From Chloroflexota bacterium (GTDB taxonomy: Bacteria > Chloroflexota > Dehalococcoidia > Lucifugimonadales > UBA3495): a stretch of DNA of 63,361 nt. Both the position numbers and the translations under genes were made by a program. Shown piece by piece: positions 42,017-50,675 of the stretch (position 1 is the first letter of the stretch; every line of letters begins with the position of its first letter). The stretch spans positions 1 through 63,361 of the forward strand of contig VXOG01000108.1 of NCBI GenBank assembly GCA_009840165.1, given 5' to 3'. A model generated the notes under the pieces. It saw only the letters and a program-made list of their open reading frames with translations. It did not search any database and was not told the origin of the DNA.

Positions 42017-42757
42017 TTATGGGGCAGTCCGTTGGGACTGCCCTTTATTATTCGCCCGCCCTTGCGTGGCCGTAGCTCCGGCCAGTGCGTTGGCGGATTG
42101 CCGAAAAGACAATGCCACTTGGTCAATGTGAGGTTTGTTCTTGTAATAGAACAGGTCGTCGTTGGTCAAGCCGGTAATGTCCAGCGCCAAGTCCAGCATA
42201 TGCGGCTGTAGGTGGCGGTTCAGGTACATTCCCATGCCGGCTCCGCCTATCGCGCCGGCGATGCCGCCGACAAGATTGTCGACGCCTGGAATCACCGAGC
42301 CGACCGCCCCGCCGCCCATTCCTCCCACAGCAGACAGAACCGTCGTAACGCCCATTCGGGACATCAGAGTCAGGGTTTGGACGACTTGGATTTTATTGCG
42401 AGTAGTGCGGTCCACGGCTTTGAATTGGCGTTCAGTTTGGATGACACTATAGATGAGCCTTGAGGTAGCGAGGATTGCTCCGGCATAAGGGACGAATTCG
42501 CCCACGCCGTCGGGAATGTCTATGCCCAGGTTATCGGTTAGGATACCCAGACCCTCGTCAATATTCCCCTCCAATTCAGCAGTGGCACCGATGTCAACCA
42601 TCCGGTCGATAAGCTCGGGACTGCGTTCGGCAATACGGTCGTATATTTCGCTACTTACTGCAAAGTTCACGACAGAGTTGTCTAACATGGCATTCTGAAC
42701 TTCTCCGGCGTACTCAGCAGCGCCAGTTTTTGACTTGCCAGAGGATGGTCTCGCCAT
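42017..42757 (-). pseudogene. C-terminal part of a frameshift-split nuclease/glycine-zipper protein
   Basis: A 246-codon frame. Its first residues (TGAAEYAGEVQNAMLDNSVV) continue the nuclease motif of the preceding frame (WQVK) if one A of an AAAAA run at 42727-42731 is skipped, giving QVKTGAAEYAG. VNFAVSSEIYDRIAERSPELIDRMVDIG follows, then two glycine-rich hydrophobic stretches (GVTTVLSAVGGMGGGAVGSVIPG; VGGIAGAIGGAGMGMYL) that look like membrane or pore-forming glycine zippers. It could also be translated as a separate coupled protein from ATG 42757, but no ribosome-binding site is clear. Confidence 0.65.
42022..42052 (+). terminator. rho-independent terminator after the Fe-S subunit
   Basis: GGGCAGTCC (42022-42030), a four-base loop, GGACTGCCC (42035-42043), then TTTATTATT. 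It overlaps the 3' end of the convergent frame at 42017. Confidence 0.8.
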
Positions 42758-43181
42758 CAGGAGCGGTAGCGATGATATCCCAGACTGGTTGTGTAGGGTC
42801 GTCGGGAATAGTTACGTCAGTAAATCCCCTGCTTTTCAACGTTTCGGCGAAGTTCAACTCGGAGACCTTGCCTTTGAGCGCGCTAATGAAACCGTCAGCG
42901 GATTCCGTTCCACGGTCAGCCATTTCCCGCCAATGATCGTACAGACTGCCCTCGTAGTTATTGAAGGCGGCGGCGTGGGCCTTGGCCAAGGTATCGTCCA
43001 CATTAACTTGGTCCCAGATTGACGACATCCCGAAAGAGACAGACGCTGTGAACTCAGCGGCAGAGAGGGCGACATCCGTAGCGTGCAGGTCTTCGATAAT
43101 TTCACGGAAAGAACGGCGCCGTTGATCATCAGTAGGCAGTTCCCGCAGGGCTGGAAGTAGGTCCAGTGATTGCATTGTCAT
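42714..43181 (-). pseudogene. N-terminal part of a frameshift-split PD-(D/E)XK protein
   Basis: A 155-residue frame. A helical N-terminal part (FREIIEDLHATDVALSAAEF) leads to a PD-(D/E)XK-like core: Glu in KGKVSELNFAETLKSRGF, Asp in PVWDIIATAPDG, and QVK in ETILWQVKN. The frame ends at NWRC just after the QVK motif, overlapping the next frame by 44 bases. With one base removed the two would make one protein of about 390 residues. It begins seven bases after the tail-anchored gene at 43189. Confidence 0.65.
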
Positions 43182-43188
43182 AGCGCCC

Positions 43189-44058
43189 CTAAACCAACAC
43201 GGCGATGATTACCGCAGCCACAGCGACGGCTACCGCACCGGCTGCGATGGCGGTAAGGCGGTTGCGTGTCCGCCGCGACTGCTGTTGAACGCTCGCGATT
43301 GAGGCTTCATACTTTTGGGATTGCTCCACATTGGCCTGCCGCAAGGCTTCCGCGTGGACAGCGTTCAAATGGGTGGTTGCTTCCTGCAAAGCCGCATCGT
43401 ATTGCTTTGCTTGCTCTGCCAACGTATCTACAACGACCCTGCCGACCAGTTGTGGCAAATCGTCGTGCTCGGCAATGTGCTTGGTAAGCAGTTGGCTTTG
43501 GCGAATGACGCGGGGGATCAGCGCTTGGTTTATGCGGTCCTGTTCTTCCCAGAAGCGCACCCTTTCAGCAATGCCTGGAGCTTCGATCTCTGGATCATCA
43601 TTAACTTTGTCGTGGTCATCGTAATCCACCGTCCAGAGTTCCGGGTCTCCAGTCGATAAAAAACTGGACCGGTAGGTTCTGATAAGGCCTTTCAATTGGG
43701 AGACAGTCTGCGCGTTGCCCATCCGGAAAGTATCCTCATAGCCATCATTGAATATCAGTGTGATTTCCCTGTCGTGGTCGGTGTCCGCCACTCTGCGCAG
43801 TTCACCATAGGTTGCAACGGCGAGGGATGGATTGCCGTCGTCATCCGTTTCGTCAGTATCAGCCAGGATAATGCCCTGTAGCGTAAGCGCCATCACCTTG
43901 GCGCCAAAGTTGAAAGTGGTGTGATGCAAAATCTGATCGCCGGTATTGCTGATGAAGTCATGGATTGCAGCGAGACCGACGGTGTTGGAGTCCTCATCAC
44001 CTATCTTAGTAGGGAATCCAGCTTGTGGGGTAATAGTGGTGGAGTGCCGAGTGGCCAT
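43189..44058 (-). CDS. unknown tail-anchored coiled-coil protein
   Basis: A 289-residue protein without a recognised family. The first half has strand-rich segments (KVMALTLQGIILADT; YGELRRVADTDHDREITLIFNDGYEDTF) that could be a PH-like domain. A helical and coiled-coil region (about 185-265) follows, and the chain ends in basic RRTRNR and a hydrophobic helix (AIAAGAVAVAVAAVIIAVLV), so the protein should be tail-anchored with its body in the cytoplasm. AAGGAA lies upstream of ATG 44058; the frame runs 15 codons further into an insertion-sequence end. It leads an operon with the split nuclease-like gene. Confidence 0.7.
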   Translation of the reverse strand: MATRHSTTITPQAGFPTKIGDEDSNTVGLAAIHDFISNTGDQILHHTTFNFGAKVMALTLQGIILADTDETDDDGNPSLAVATYGELRRVADTDHDREITLIFNDGYEDTFRMGNAQTVSQLKGLIRTYRSSFLSTGDPELWTVDYDDHDKVNDDPEIEAPGIAERVRFWEEQDRINQALIPRVIRQSQLLTKHIAEHDDLPQLVGRVVVDTLAEQAKQYDAALQEATTHLNAVHAEALRQANVEQSQKYEASIASVQQQSRRTRNRLTAIAAGAVAVAVAAVIIAVLV

Positions 44059-44095
44059 AGTTGATTGTGTTCCTTGTGGAGAGTGTGGCGACTTA

Positions 44096-44530
44096 CTAAC
44101 CATTGGCGCTAGTTTGCAATTGTTCTGAAAATGCTACGGGGCGCCACTATGCTGTGAGTGAACACTCTCCACAGCAGGGAACCCCGTGAACATTACCGAT
44201 CTTATCACCGAACTGTTCTGCAAAATAGACGACGCCTTGCCTAACGCCGCCCACCACAGCCAAGCCATCCTCTCCATCAGTGAACTGGTCACCATAGGTG
44301 TGCTTCAAGCCATGAGGAACGTGAGCCAACGCGCTTTCTACCACCGGCTCAAGGACAACTATGGGTATCTCTTCCCTCCGCCTCTGGCGGACACCATCGC
44401 CGCCTTCAACATCCTGGTCCACTTCAACATCCTGGTTCAATGGAACGGCTTGCAGCCCGACGCCACAGGAAAGGTCCGTCTCTCCATCACTCAATTCACC
44501 CTCTGAACACTAACTAGCACCAACGGTTAG
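44096..44530. mobile_element. internally deleted insertion sequence (IS982-like)
   Basis: The ends CTAACCATTGGCGCTAGTTT and, on the opposite strand, CTAACCGTTGGTGCTAGTTA are imperfect inverted repeats of about 25-30 bases that bound 435 bases. The inside is a shortened transposase. No clear target duplication. The left end lies 38 bases from the start of the unknown operon at 44058. Confidence 0.75.
44186..44506 (+). pseudogene. transposase with internal deletion (IS982-like)
   Basis: A 106-codon frame. The N-terminal part (ITDLITELFCKIDDALPNA; ELVTIGVLQAMRNVSQRAFYHRL; YGYLFP) is a transposase start. It is joined directly to a transposase C-terminus (FNILVQWNGLQPDATGKVRLSITQF). At the junction FNILV is repeated (AFNILVHFNILVQW). 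The central DDE part of about 170-200 residues is missing but the frame is open, so a short inactive peptide could still be made. The IS982 assignment is from pattern memory. Confidence 0.75.
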
Positions 44531-44578
44531 CATTACCGTTGAAATCAGGACCGGGCCGTTGCGCTGTCCCTCACCCGA

Positions 44579-44776
44579 ATGGATAGCAGGATTGACGAGG
44601 CGCGGAGCGAGATTAACGATCTGCGTAACGAGATGCGGGGAGGGTTTGCGGAACTGCGGGCGCAGATAGATGAGACCAACCGGAGGATAGAGGAAACCAA
44701 CCGGATTGTGGTGGGACTGGCGAATCACCGCCACGGCACGGACGGCACAACGGTATTCACTATCCCGCAGCCGTAG
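44579..44776 (+). CDS. small coiled-coil protein
   Basis: A 65-residue heptad-rich peptide (RIDEARSEINDLRNEMRGGFAELRAQIDETNRRIEETN) like many short bacterial coiled-coil ORFs. No ribosome-binding site is clear. It may be a fragment of a longer protein. Confidence 0.4.
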   Translation: MDSRIDEARSEINDLRNEMRGGFAELRAQIDETNRRIEETNRIVVGLANHRHGTDGTTVFTIPQP

Positions 44777-45183
44777 CCATCCGGAGACGCCCTTGACGAA
44801 AGGCGCAATCGCCGCCCTGGGAATGGGGCCGCGATTCTTGTTGGGCGACACCTGGAGACTGTATGGTGGGATGCGGGAATGACGGCCCTTCGACAGGCTC
44901 AGGGTAAGCGGTGGGAGAGGTGACGGGGTGGGGTTGAAGAGTGGGACGCTGAGGCGTGTATATGAATATACGTCCGTTTATCGGGCGGGCGGAGTTTTGA
45001 AAGGGCGCGGCGCGCCGTGTAGTGGAGGTTTTTGATGTTGAATTTTCGTCCATGCAAGTTAGAGGCGTTGTTGGGGCTGGCGCGGCGTCGGCCGTCGGCG
45101 GGCCGGTAGGTTGGGCCGTTGCGCCGACCCAGTTCCTGGATTCCCGCTTTCGTGTGAATTACGGAAATAATCGAAAGGGGCAG
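44777..45183. other. intergenic, repeats only
   Basis: No supported gene. It contains a CCCTTCGACAGGCTCAGGG palindrome near 44888-44906, a common dispersed bacterial repeat, and a degraded family A unit at 45136-45163 (CTGGATTCCCGCTTTCGTG...). Short open frames here do not look like proteins. Confidence 0.6.
45136..45163. repeat. palindromic repeat, family A (degraded)
   Basis: CTGGATTCCCGCTTTCGTGTGAATTACG matches the family but the right arm has drifted. Confidence 0.6.
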
Positions 45184-46392
45184 TCAGGTTCGCCCGGCGA
45201 CCTCTCCGAATTGCCTGCCGAACAAACCGGTCAGCGCTGCGCTCAGGACGCTTGCGGCCAGCAGCAGGTATCCGATCCCCGCGTATCCTGAACTCGCCAG
45301 AATCACGCCGGAGATGCCGGCGCCGAACATACCCCCGGATTGGTTGCTCAAGCCCATCAGGCTGGCTCCCGTCGCCTTGGATTCGCCGGAGTACTCGGTG
45401 CTGATGGCCACCAGGGCCGGGATCGGGACGCTGAGCAGGCCGCTGCTCACCATCGCCACCGCCACCGTCGTCCAGAGTCCGAGGGGAAACCCGAAGCTCA
45501 CCAACCCCAACGCTCCTCCCGCTACCGATACACCGGCAAGCAGAACGGCACGGCTCCGGCTGGTGGCGACAAAGGCCGCGCAGTAGCTGCCCACCACCTG
45601 CGCCGATGCCACGATTCCCAAGGGCAGGGCGGCAAATCCCACGTCCAGGCTGTACGTGTTGATCAGATACGCCGCGAAGAAACTGGTCATGCTCCAGTAG
45701 GCGATTCGCTGCGAAATCCCCACCGGAACCGCCACGCGGAAATATCGCCGTGAAATCAACTCGCGGTATCGCGAGAGAAACTCCCAGTTGCGGACGCGGT
45801 CCCGGCGTTCACGAGGAAACCACACCCAGCTGGCCGTGAACGCCGTCGCCAGCAGCAGCCCGCCGGCCAGGAAGGCAATTCGCCAACCGCCCGACCCGTC
45901 CAACAGGATGTTGCCCGCGTCCGCCAGCAACGCGGCCAGCGGCGCGCTCACCGCCGCGGCCACGCCGTTGATGACCAGCATCCCGCTCACCGCCTGAGCT
46001 CTCCGTGCCGGCGAGATCACGTCCGACAGCGCTCCCACTGCGTTGGGCGGCAAGGTTCCCCCGCCGAATCCGGTCAGGAATCGCAGCGCCAGCAGCGTCT
46101 CGATATTGGGCGCGAAAGCGGACGCGACCACGGAAGTCAGCGTCAGCGCCATGCCGGTCAACGCCACCGGCCGCCGGCCGAAGGAATCGGAAAGCGGGCC
46201 AACGGTCAGCACGGCGACCGCCCAGGCCGCAAACGTGGCGGTGGCCATTTGGCCCGCCACCGCCACCGAGATCTCCAGGTACGTCGCCACCTCCACCAGC
46301 AACGGCGGGACCATCATCACCGAGTTCTGTGTGCCGAAAACCGCGAACGCCAGCACCGCGTAGAACCACGCCTTGTTGATCCTGACCTCCAC
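45184..46392 (-). CDS. MFS transporter (DHA1-like)
   Basis: A 402-residue major facilitator with about twelve membrane helices. Motif A (VGPLSDSFGRRPVALTG) lies between helices 2 and 3 and LRFLTGFGGGTLPPNAVGALSD matches the helix 4 region of drug/arabinose-type antiporters. The start is ambiguous: the GTG used here is itself part of GTGGAGG, and a later GTG (VLAFAVFG) would lose part of helix 1. Single gene. Substrate unknown. Confidence 0.86.
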   Translation of the reverse strand: MEVRINKAWFYAVLAFAVFGTQNSVMMVPPLLVEVATYLEISVAVAGQMATATFAAWAVAVLTVGPLSDSFGRRPVALTGMALTLTSVVASAFAPNIETLLALRFLTGFGGGTLPPNAVGALSDVISPARRAQAVSGMLVINGVAAAVSAPLAALLADAGNILLDGSGGWRIAFLAGGLLLATAFTASWVWFPRERRDRVRNWEFLSRYRELISRRYFRVAVPVGISQRIAYWSMTSFFAAYLINTYSLDVGFAALPLGIVASAQVVGSYCAAFVATSRSRAVLLAGVSVAGGALGLVSFGFPLGLWTTVAVAMVSSGLLSVPIPALVAISTEYSGESKATGASLMGLSNQSGGMFGAGISGVILASSGYAGIGYLLLAASVLSAALTGLFGRQFGEVAGRT

Positions 46393-46407
46393 AATCTACT
46401 CATAACG

Positions 46408-46433
46408 TAGGGGCGACCCATGGGCCGCCCCTG
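46408..46433. repeat. palindromic repeat, family C
   Basis: GTAGGGGCGACCCATGGG...CCGCCCCTGA between the transporter and gamma-glutamyltransferase genes. Confidence 0.75.
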
Positions 46434-46458
46434 ATGATGCCGTTGCCGTCGGGCCGGC

Positions 46459-48228
46459 CTACCGACCCATGGCGTACCCGTCCCGGCGCAGGTCGGCGCC
46501 GCCGTAGAGCGTACCGCGTTCCCGGTCCACTTCGATGGCGCACAGGGAGCCCATGCGCGGCGTCCACTCGTTCCATACGTCCACGTCATGGCCGCGCTTG
46601 CGCAGGTCGTCAACCACCGAAGGCTCGATGCGCGACTCCACGCCGACCAGGCCGGGCCGGTAAGCGTGGGGCCAGAAGGAGTTGGGGAAGCTCCAGGTTG
46701 ACGCTCGGGGCGCTTCGATGGCCTGCTGCACGTCCATGCCGAATTCGGCCACGTTGAGGAACAGCTGCACCATGGACTGGGGCTGCACGTCGCCGCCCGG
46801 CGTGCCGAAGGGCAGCCAGGGCTTGCCGTCCCTGAAGGCCATGGCCGGGTTGGGCGTCAATCGCGGGCGCTTGCCCGGTTCCAGGCTGCACGGGTGGTCC
46901 TCATCCAGCCAGCTCTGCGAACCCCGCGCCGACACCATGAACCCCAAACCCGGCACGATGGGCGCGCCGCCGAACCCGTCGCTGGGCGTTGCCGAGAAAG
47001 CGTTGCCCCAGCGGTCCACCGCGCAGATGTAGGATGTGTCTGCCGACAGCGGCCCCGCCACGGCCTCCGGTTGTTTCGCGCCGTAGCGTGTGCCGCCAAG
47101 CTGGTGCGCCCAGGGGTCTCCCGCCGCCGGCATCTCCGGGTTGGCCCGGTGCGGGTCAATTTCGCGCCGGCGCGCGTCCGCATACTCGCGGGAGAGCAGG
47201 CCGGCCATGGGCACATCCACAAAGTCAGGGTCGCCGTAGTAGGCGTGGCGGTCGGCAAAGGCCAGTTTCAGCGCCTCCAGCACGGTGTGGACGTACTCGG
47301 CGGAGTTGTGTCCCATGCCTTGCAGGTCGCAGCCTTCCAGGATGCGCAGGGCGTGGAGGTTCATCGGGCCCTGGCACCACGGGCCGCAGGCATACACATC
47401 GATTTGCGCGGAGTCCGGGCCTTTATAGTCGATCATCGGAGGTTCATCGACGCCCACGGAGAAATCGGCCAGGTCCTGCATGGACAGCCACCCGCCCTGG
47501 CTGCGGATGAACGACACAATCTCCTCGGCGATGTCGCCCTTGTAGAACAGGTCGCGAGCGGCGCGCAGGCCGGCCTCGCGTCCCCGCCCGTTGATGGACT
47601 GCTCGGCGCGGATCATGCGGCGGAACGTCCGGGCCAGGTCGGACTGCACCAGCAGGTCGCCGATGCCCAGCGCCTTGCCGCCGGGATAGAAAATCTGCAT
47701 CGTACTGGTCCACTGGCTGGTGTCGCCCTCGTCCAGGATGATGTTGTCGCCGCTGCTGACCAGCGCGCGGTGCAGCGTGGCCGGGATGGGGAACCCGCCC
47801 TCGGCGATTTCCAGCGCCGGCGTCACCACCTGCTCGAAGGTCTTCGTGCCGTACCGGATCAGCGACGTGATCCAGGCGTCCGGGGCCGCCGGCGTCACGG
47901 TGCGCATCACGCCGTGGGGCATGTCGCCGCCGTGTTCCCGGCGGAAGTAGTCAATGGACGCCTCGGCCGGCCACCGGCCCAGGCCGCTGATTTCCCGCGT
48001 CTCGCCGGTCTCCGCGTGGTGGATGATGATGGGCGCGACGCCGGCGAAGCTGGTGTACTGGGGCAGGGTGACGTTGATGACGATGCCGGCAGCGACGCCG
48101 GCGTCGATGGCGTTGCCACCCTGCTCCAGGATGCGATAGCCGGCCGCCGTGGCCAGGTAATGCCCGGTGCTCACCATGTGGGTAACGCCGCCCACCAGCG
48201 GGCGATAGCTTCTCAAACCAATGGCCAT
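46459..48228 (-). CDS. gamma-glutamyltransferase family protein
   Basis: A 589-residue Ntn-hydrolase precursor. The N-terminal half has GNAIDAGVAAGIVINVTLPQ and the self-cleavage site is expected at Thr398 in ADTSYICAVDRWGNAFS, which splits it into large and small chains. TPGGDVQPQSMVQLFLN and a C-terminal GGADLRRDGYAMGR are further family signatures. No signal peptide is visible, unlike periplasmic GGT, so it resembles cytoplasmic GGT-like acylases acting on glutathione or other gamma-glutamyl or acyl amides. GGAGG lies before the ATG. Confidence 0.9.
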   Translation of the reverse strand: MAIGLRSYRPLVGGVTHMVSTGHYLATAAGYRILEQGGNAIDAGVAAGIVINVTLPQYTSFAGVAPIIIHHAETGETREISGLGRWPAEASIDYFRREHGGDMPHGVMRTVTPAAPDAWITSLIRYGTKTFEQVVTPALEIAEGGFPIPATLHRALVSSGDNIILDEGDTSQWTSTMQIFYPGGKALGIGDLLVQSDLARTFRRMIRAEQSINGRGREAGLRAARDLFYKGDIAEEIVSFIRSQGGWLSMQDLADFSVGVDEPPMIDYKGPDSAQIDVYACGPWCQGPMNLHALRILEGCDLQGMGHNSAEYVHTVLEALKLAFADRHAYYGDPDFVDVPMAGLLSREYADARRREIDPHRANPEMPAAGDPWAHQLGGTRYGAKQPEAVAGPLSADTSYICAVDRWGNAFSATPSDGFGGAPIVPGLGFMVSARGSQSWLDEDHPCSLEPGKRPRLTPNPAMAFRDGKPWLPFGTPGGDVQPQSMVQLFLNVAEFGMDVQQAIEAPRASTWSFPNSFWPHAYRPGLVGVESRIEPSVVDDLRKRGHDVDVWNEWTPRMGSLCAIEVDRERGTLYGGADLRRDGYAMGR

Positions 48229-48680
48229 ATTAACTTACCTCCGCAGCGAACCCGCGCTGCAAACCTTTCCCCGGATTGTCCCGTAGATTGGTCGGCAGTA
48301 TAGGCCATACCGCAATGTCTTGCCAGTTGAACCGCGCCGGCGGCGGAGTGATGGTGACGATTTTGGGGAATCCTGCTCATTTCCGCTCATTTCCAGTCAT
48401 TTGAGTTGAGTTCTTAGCGGGTGATAGGGTGGAATTGGGGGCGGGGAGAGCAGTTTTGGGAGCGATACTGATGGTTTTGGCGGGTTAGTGAGAGGATTTG
48501 GAGGAGCGGTGTTTGAAGGTGGGCATTGGGATGGCTCGGGGATGAAACGGCGACAGGTTAACTATGGTAATGATGGGTGAAACGTGAGGGCAAGAGGGAA
48601 GTGTCATAGAATGGTGAAAAGGGAATGGTGAAAAGGGAATGGTCATTGCTTCGGCAAAAGCCGCTGACGAGGAAGGCTGG

Positions 48681-48706
48681 TGGATTCCGGCTTTCGCCGG
48701 AATGAC
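48681..48706. repeat. palindromic repeat, family A
   Basis: TGGATTCCGGC...GCCGGAATGAC; its right end starts the tandem array that follows. Confidence 0.8.
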
Positions 48707-48785
48707 TACGGGAGGCCGGAATGACTACGGGAGGCCGGAATGACGACGGGGGCAGCAATGACGACGGGGGCCGGAACGACAGCAG
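48698..48785. repeat. degenerate 19-bp tandem array
   Basis: CCGGAATGACTACGGGAGG occurs twice exactly, then CCGGAATGACGACGGGGG, GCAATGACGACGGGGG and CCGGAACGACAGCAGGGG, each less exact. It carries no spacers of constant length, so it is not a CRISPR array. Confidence 0.8.
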
Positions 48786-48918
48786 GGGTTAGGAACAGGT
48801 GAGAACGGAAATGTCAGGACCGCTGGATAACGACAAGTTTGAAGACAGAAACCGGATAGATTGACATGTACACAACGGCTAACATCTAGTCATCGGAAAT
48901 TGCTGATAGGAGTACGGT

Positions 48919-49371
48919 ATGGAACGATGGCCCAAGGACCTGTCGCCTCAAGAAGTAGCGGAATTGCTCAATGAACGGTACGAAGAGGAAACCCTGGTCA
49001 AGCACCTCAAGATGCGAGTGGTTGAGGTTGGATCAGACCGAGTGTTGGTGGAATTGCCAGTGCATCCCGGCCTGTACACTCCGCATCGTTACATCCACGC
49101 AGGGGTGATGATTTCCCTTGCCGACACCGCCGCCACGCTGGCCGCGATGGCGGCGTATCGCGGCGACCTGGAGCCGGAGCAGTTCCCGCTGGCGGTGTCT
49201 ATCTCAAGCCAGATTGTCGCCAACATCCAGGACGGTCTGCTGTTGGCCGAAGCCACGGTTCCACATCCGGGGCGCACGCTGATGGCCGCCTCCACCCGCG
49301 TAACCGACGGCGACGGTCGGCTGCTGGCCTTGGTAAACTCCACTCATTTTGTCCGCCCTCGCGCGGCGTGA
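48919..49371 (+). CDS. PaaI-like hotdog-fold thioesterase
   Basis: A 150-residue hotdog protein. HPGLYTPHRYIHAGVMISLADTAATLAAM contains the usual HAG motif with the helix and acidic residue of the PaaI/YdiI active site, and the C-terminal strands end in STHFVRPRAA. It would hydrolyse an acyl-CoA thioester, probably aromatic or medium chain. AGGAG precedes the ATG. The ada gene follows after 46 bases and may be cotranscribed. Confidence 0.88.
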   Translation: MERWPKDLSPQEVAELLNERYEEETLVKHLKMRVVEVGSDRVLVELPVHPGLYTPHRYIHAGVMISLADTAATLAAMAAYRGDLEPEQFPLAVSISSQIVANIQDGLLLAEATVPHPGRTLMAASTRVTDGDGRLLALVNSTHFVRPRAA

Positions 49372-49417
49372 GAGCCGGTAAGTTCCGGACCTATGCCCCC
49401 ATTTGGAGGTCGCTGAA

Positions 49418-50515
49418 TTGACCGCTTTGCATCAGGAATTAATGACCCAGGATACCTGCTATTTGTGGGAGGTAGCGCTGTCACGGGATGCCAGCTTCGA
49501 CGGCCACTTTGTGTACGCTGTCCGCTCCACCGGAATCTACTGCCAGCCCAGTTGCCCTAGCCGGCGGCCCCGACAGTCCCAGGTTGTCTTTTTCTCAGGG
49601 CCGGAAGAGGCCCGGAGCGCCGGTTATCGAGCCTGCCAACGTTGCCGTCCCGACCATCCCGGTGGAGATGCAGAGTTAGTGAGTCGCGCGCGCAGGTACA
49701 TTGACGGGCATATCGAGTGTCATGGCGCATTGCCCACGTTGGCACAGATCACCGAGGCATCGGAAGTTGGCGTTCACGTGTTGCGGCGGGTTTTCAAGCA
49801 AGAGACCGGCCTTACTCCCATGCAGTACGCGCGAGGGCGGAGACTGGGACGGTTCAAGACCACGCTTCGGGACAGAGCGAATGTTGCCGACGCACTGTAT
49901 GACGCAGGTTATGGCTCTTCCAGCCGCGCCTACGAAACGGCAGGGGAGCAACTCGGCATGACTCCGTCCAGCTACCGCAAGGGTGGCTCAGGCGCCGTTA
50001 TTCGGTACGTGGTTACCGGATCGGCGCTCGGCGAAATGCTGGTGGCGGGAACCGCCAGTGGGATATGCGCAGTGAAGATGGGAGATGATGCCGAGGCGCT
50101 TATAGGTGAATTGAGGGACGAGTTTCCGGCGGCCGACATCCGGCGCGTTGAGTCCAATGACCACGACCGCGGCTTCGAGGAATTGCGAAATTGGACCAGT
50201 GTGATTCTGGGAAGCCTGGACGGGGGCAGGTTGGACATCGACCTGCCTGTGGATGTGCGCGCCACCGTCTTCCAGTGGCGAGTCTGGCGGAAATTACAGG
50301 CCATTCCCTCCGGCGAAACACGCACCTATCAGCAGTTGGCCGAGGATTTAGGGCAACCTACGGCGAGCCGCGCCGTGGGCCAGGCCTGCGCCGCCAACCC
50401 GGTGGCCCTCGTCATTCCCTGTCACCGCGCGGTACGGAAGGACGGCAACTCGGGCGGCTACCGCTGGGGGCGACAACGCAAAGAAGCTCTGATCGAGGTA
50501 GAACGACGGGAATAA
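49418..50515 (+). CDS. ada: Ada: DNA methylphosphotriester and O6-methylguanine repair protein/regulator
   Basis: A 365-residue three-part protein. The N-terminal Ada zinc domain has C42, C46, C73 and C76 (YCQPSCPSRRP, CQRC). An AraC-type helix-turn-helix (about 90-195) follows. The C-terminal methyltransferase has the active Cys335 in IPCHR. It removes methyl groups from DNA and, once methylated at Cys42, activates its own regulon. The start is TTG 49418, seven bases after GGAGGT; an upstream in-frame TTG overlaps that site and is unlikely. Confidence 0.94.
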   Translation: MTALHQELMTQDTCYLWEVALSRDASFDGHFVYAVRSTGIYCQPSCPSRRPRQSQVVFFSGPEEARSAGYRACQRCRPDHPGGDAELVSRARRYIDGHIECHGALPTLAQITEASEVGVHVLRRVFKQETGLTPMQYARGRRLGRFKTTLRDRANVADALYDAGYGSSSRAYETAGEQLGMTPSSYRKGGSGAVIRYVVTGSALGEMLVAGTASGICAVKMGDDAEALIGELRDEFPAADIRRVESNDHDRGFEELRNWTSVILGSLDGGRLDIDLPVDVRATVFQWRVWRKLQAIPSGETRTYQQLAEDLGQPTASRAVGQACAANPVALVIPCHRAVRKDGNSGGYRWGRQRKEALIEVERRE

Positions 50516-50675
50516 GTTGGTCTCAGTCAAGTAAGCCGCAATGGCGCTTTGCAAAGCAAGAGCATTAGTGTTTCTTGCTGGGGAAACGGGTTCTTTCTCT
50601 TGCCTGTCCTCTTGCTGCTATCCCGGCCGGATCCGCGTAGCGGAATTCCCTCGCTACCGCAGCGGAGTCGAACTA

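Larger units (their letters stand above)
48229..48918. other. 690-base intergenic region with simple repeats
   Basis: I see no gene. It holds three short direct repeats of GCTCATTTCC type (48375-48404), two tandem copies of AATGGTGAAAAGGG (from about 48610), a family A palindrome (48681-48706) and a degenerate tandem array of 19-base CCGGAATGACTACGGGAGG units (48698-48785) that appears to have grown out of that palindrome. Confidence 0.7.

Noticed and set aside
45022-45291. 89-codon plus-strand frame next to the MFS gene
   Set aside because: Runs through repeats and the antisense of the transporter end; no ribosome-binding site or motif.
46894-48303. 469-codon frame opposite gamma-glutamyltransferase
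   Set aside because: Shadow of the real gene on the minus strand; no conserved motif.
48698-48785. CRISPR-like short repeats
   Set aside because: Tandem, degenerate, no constant spacers and no cas genes nearby.
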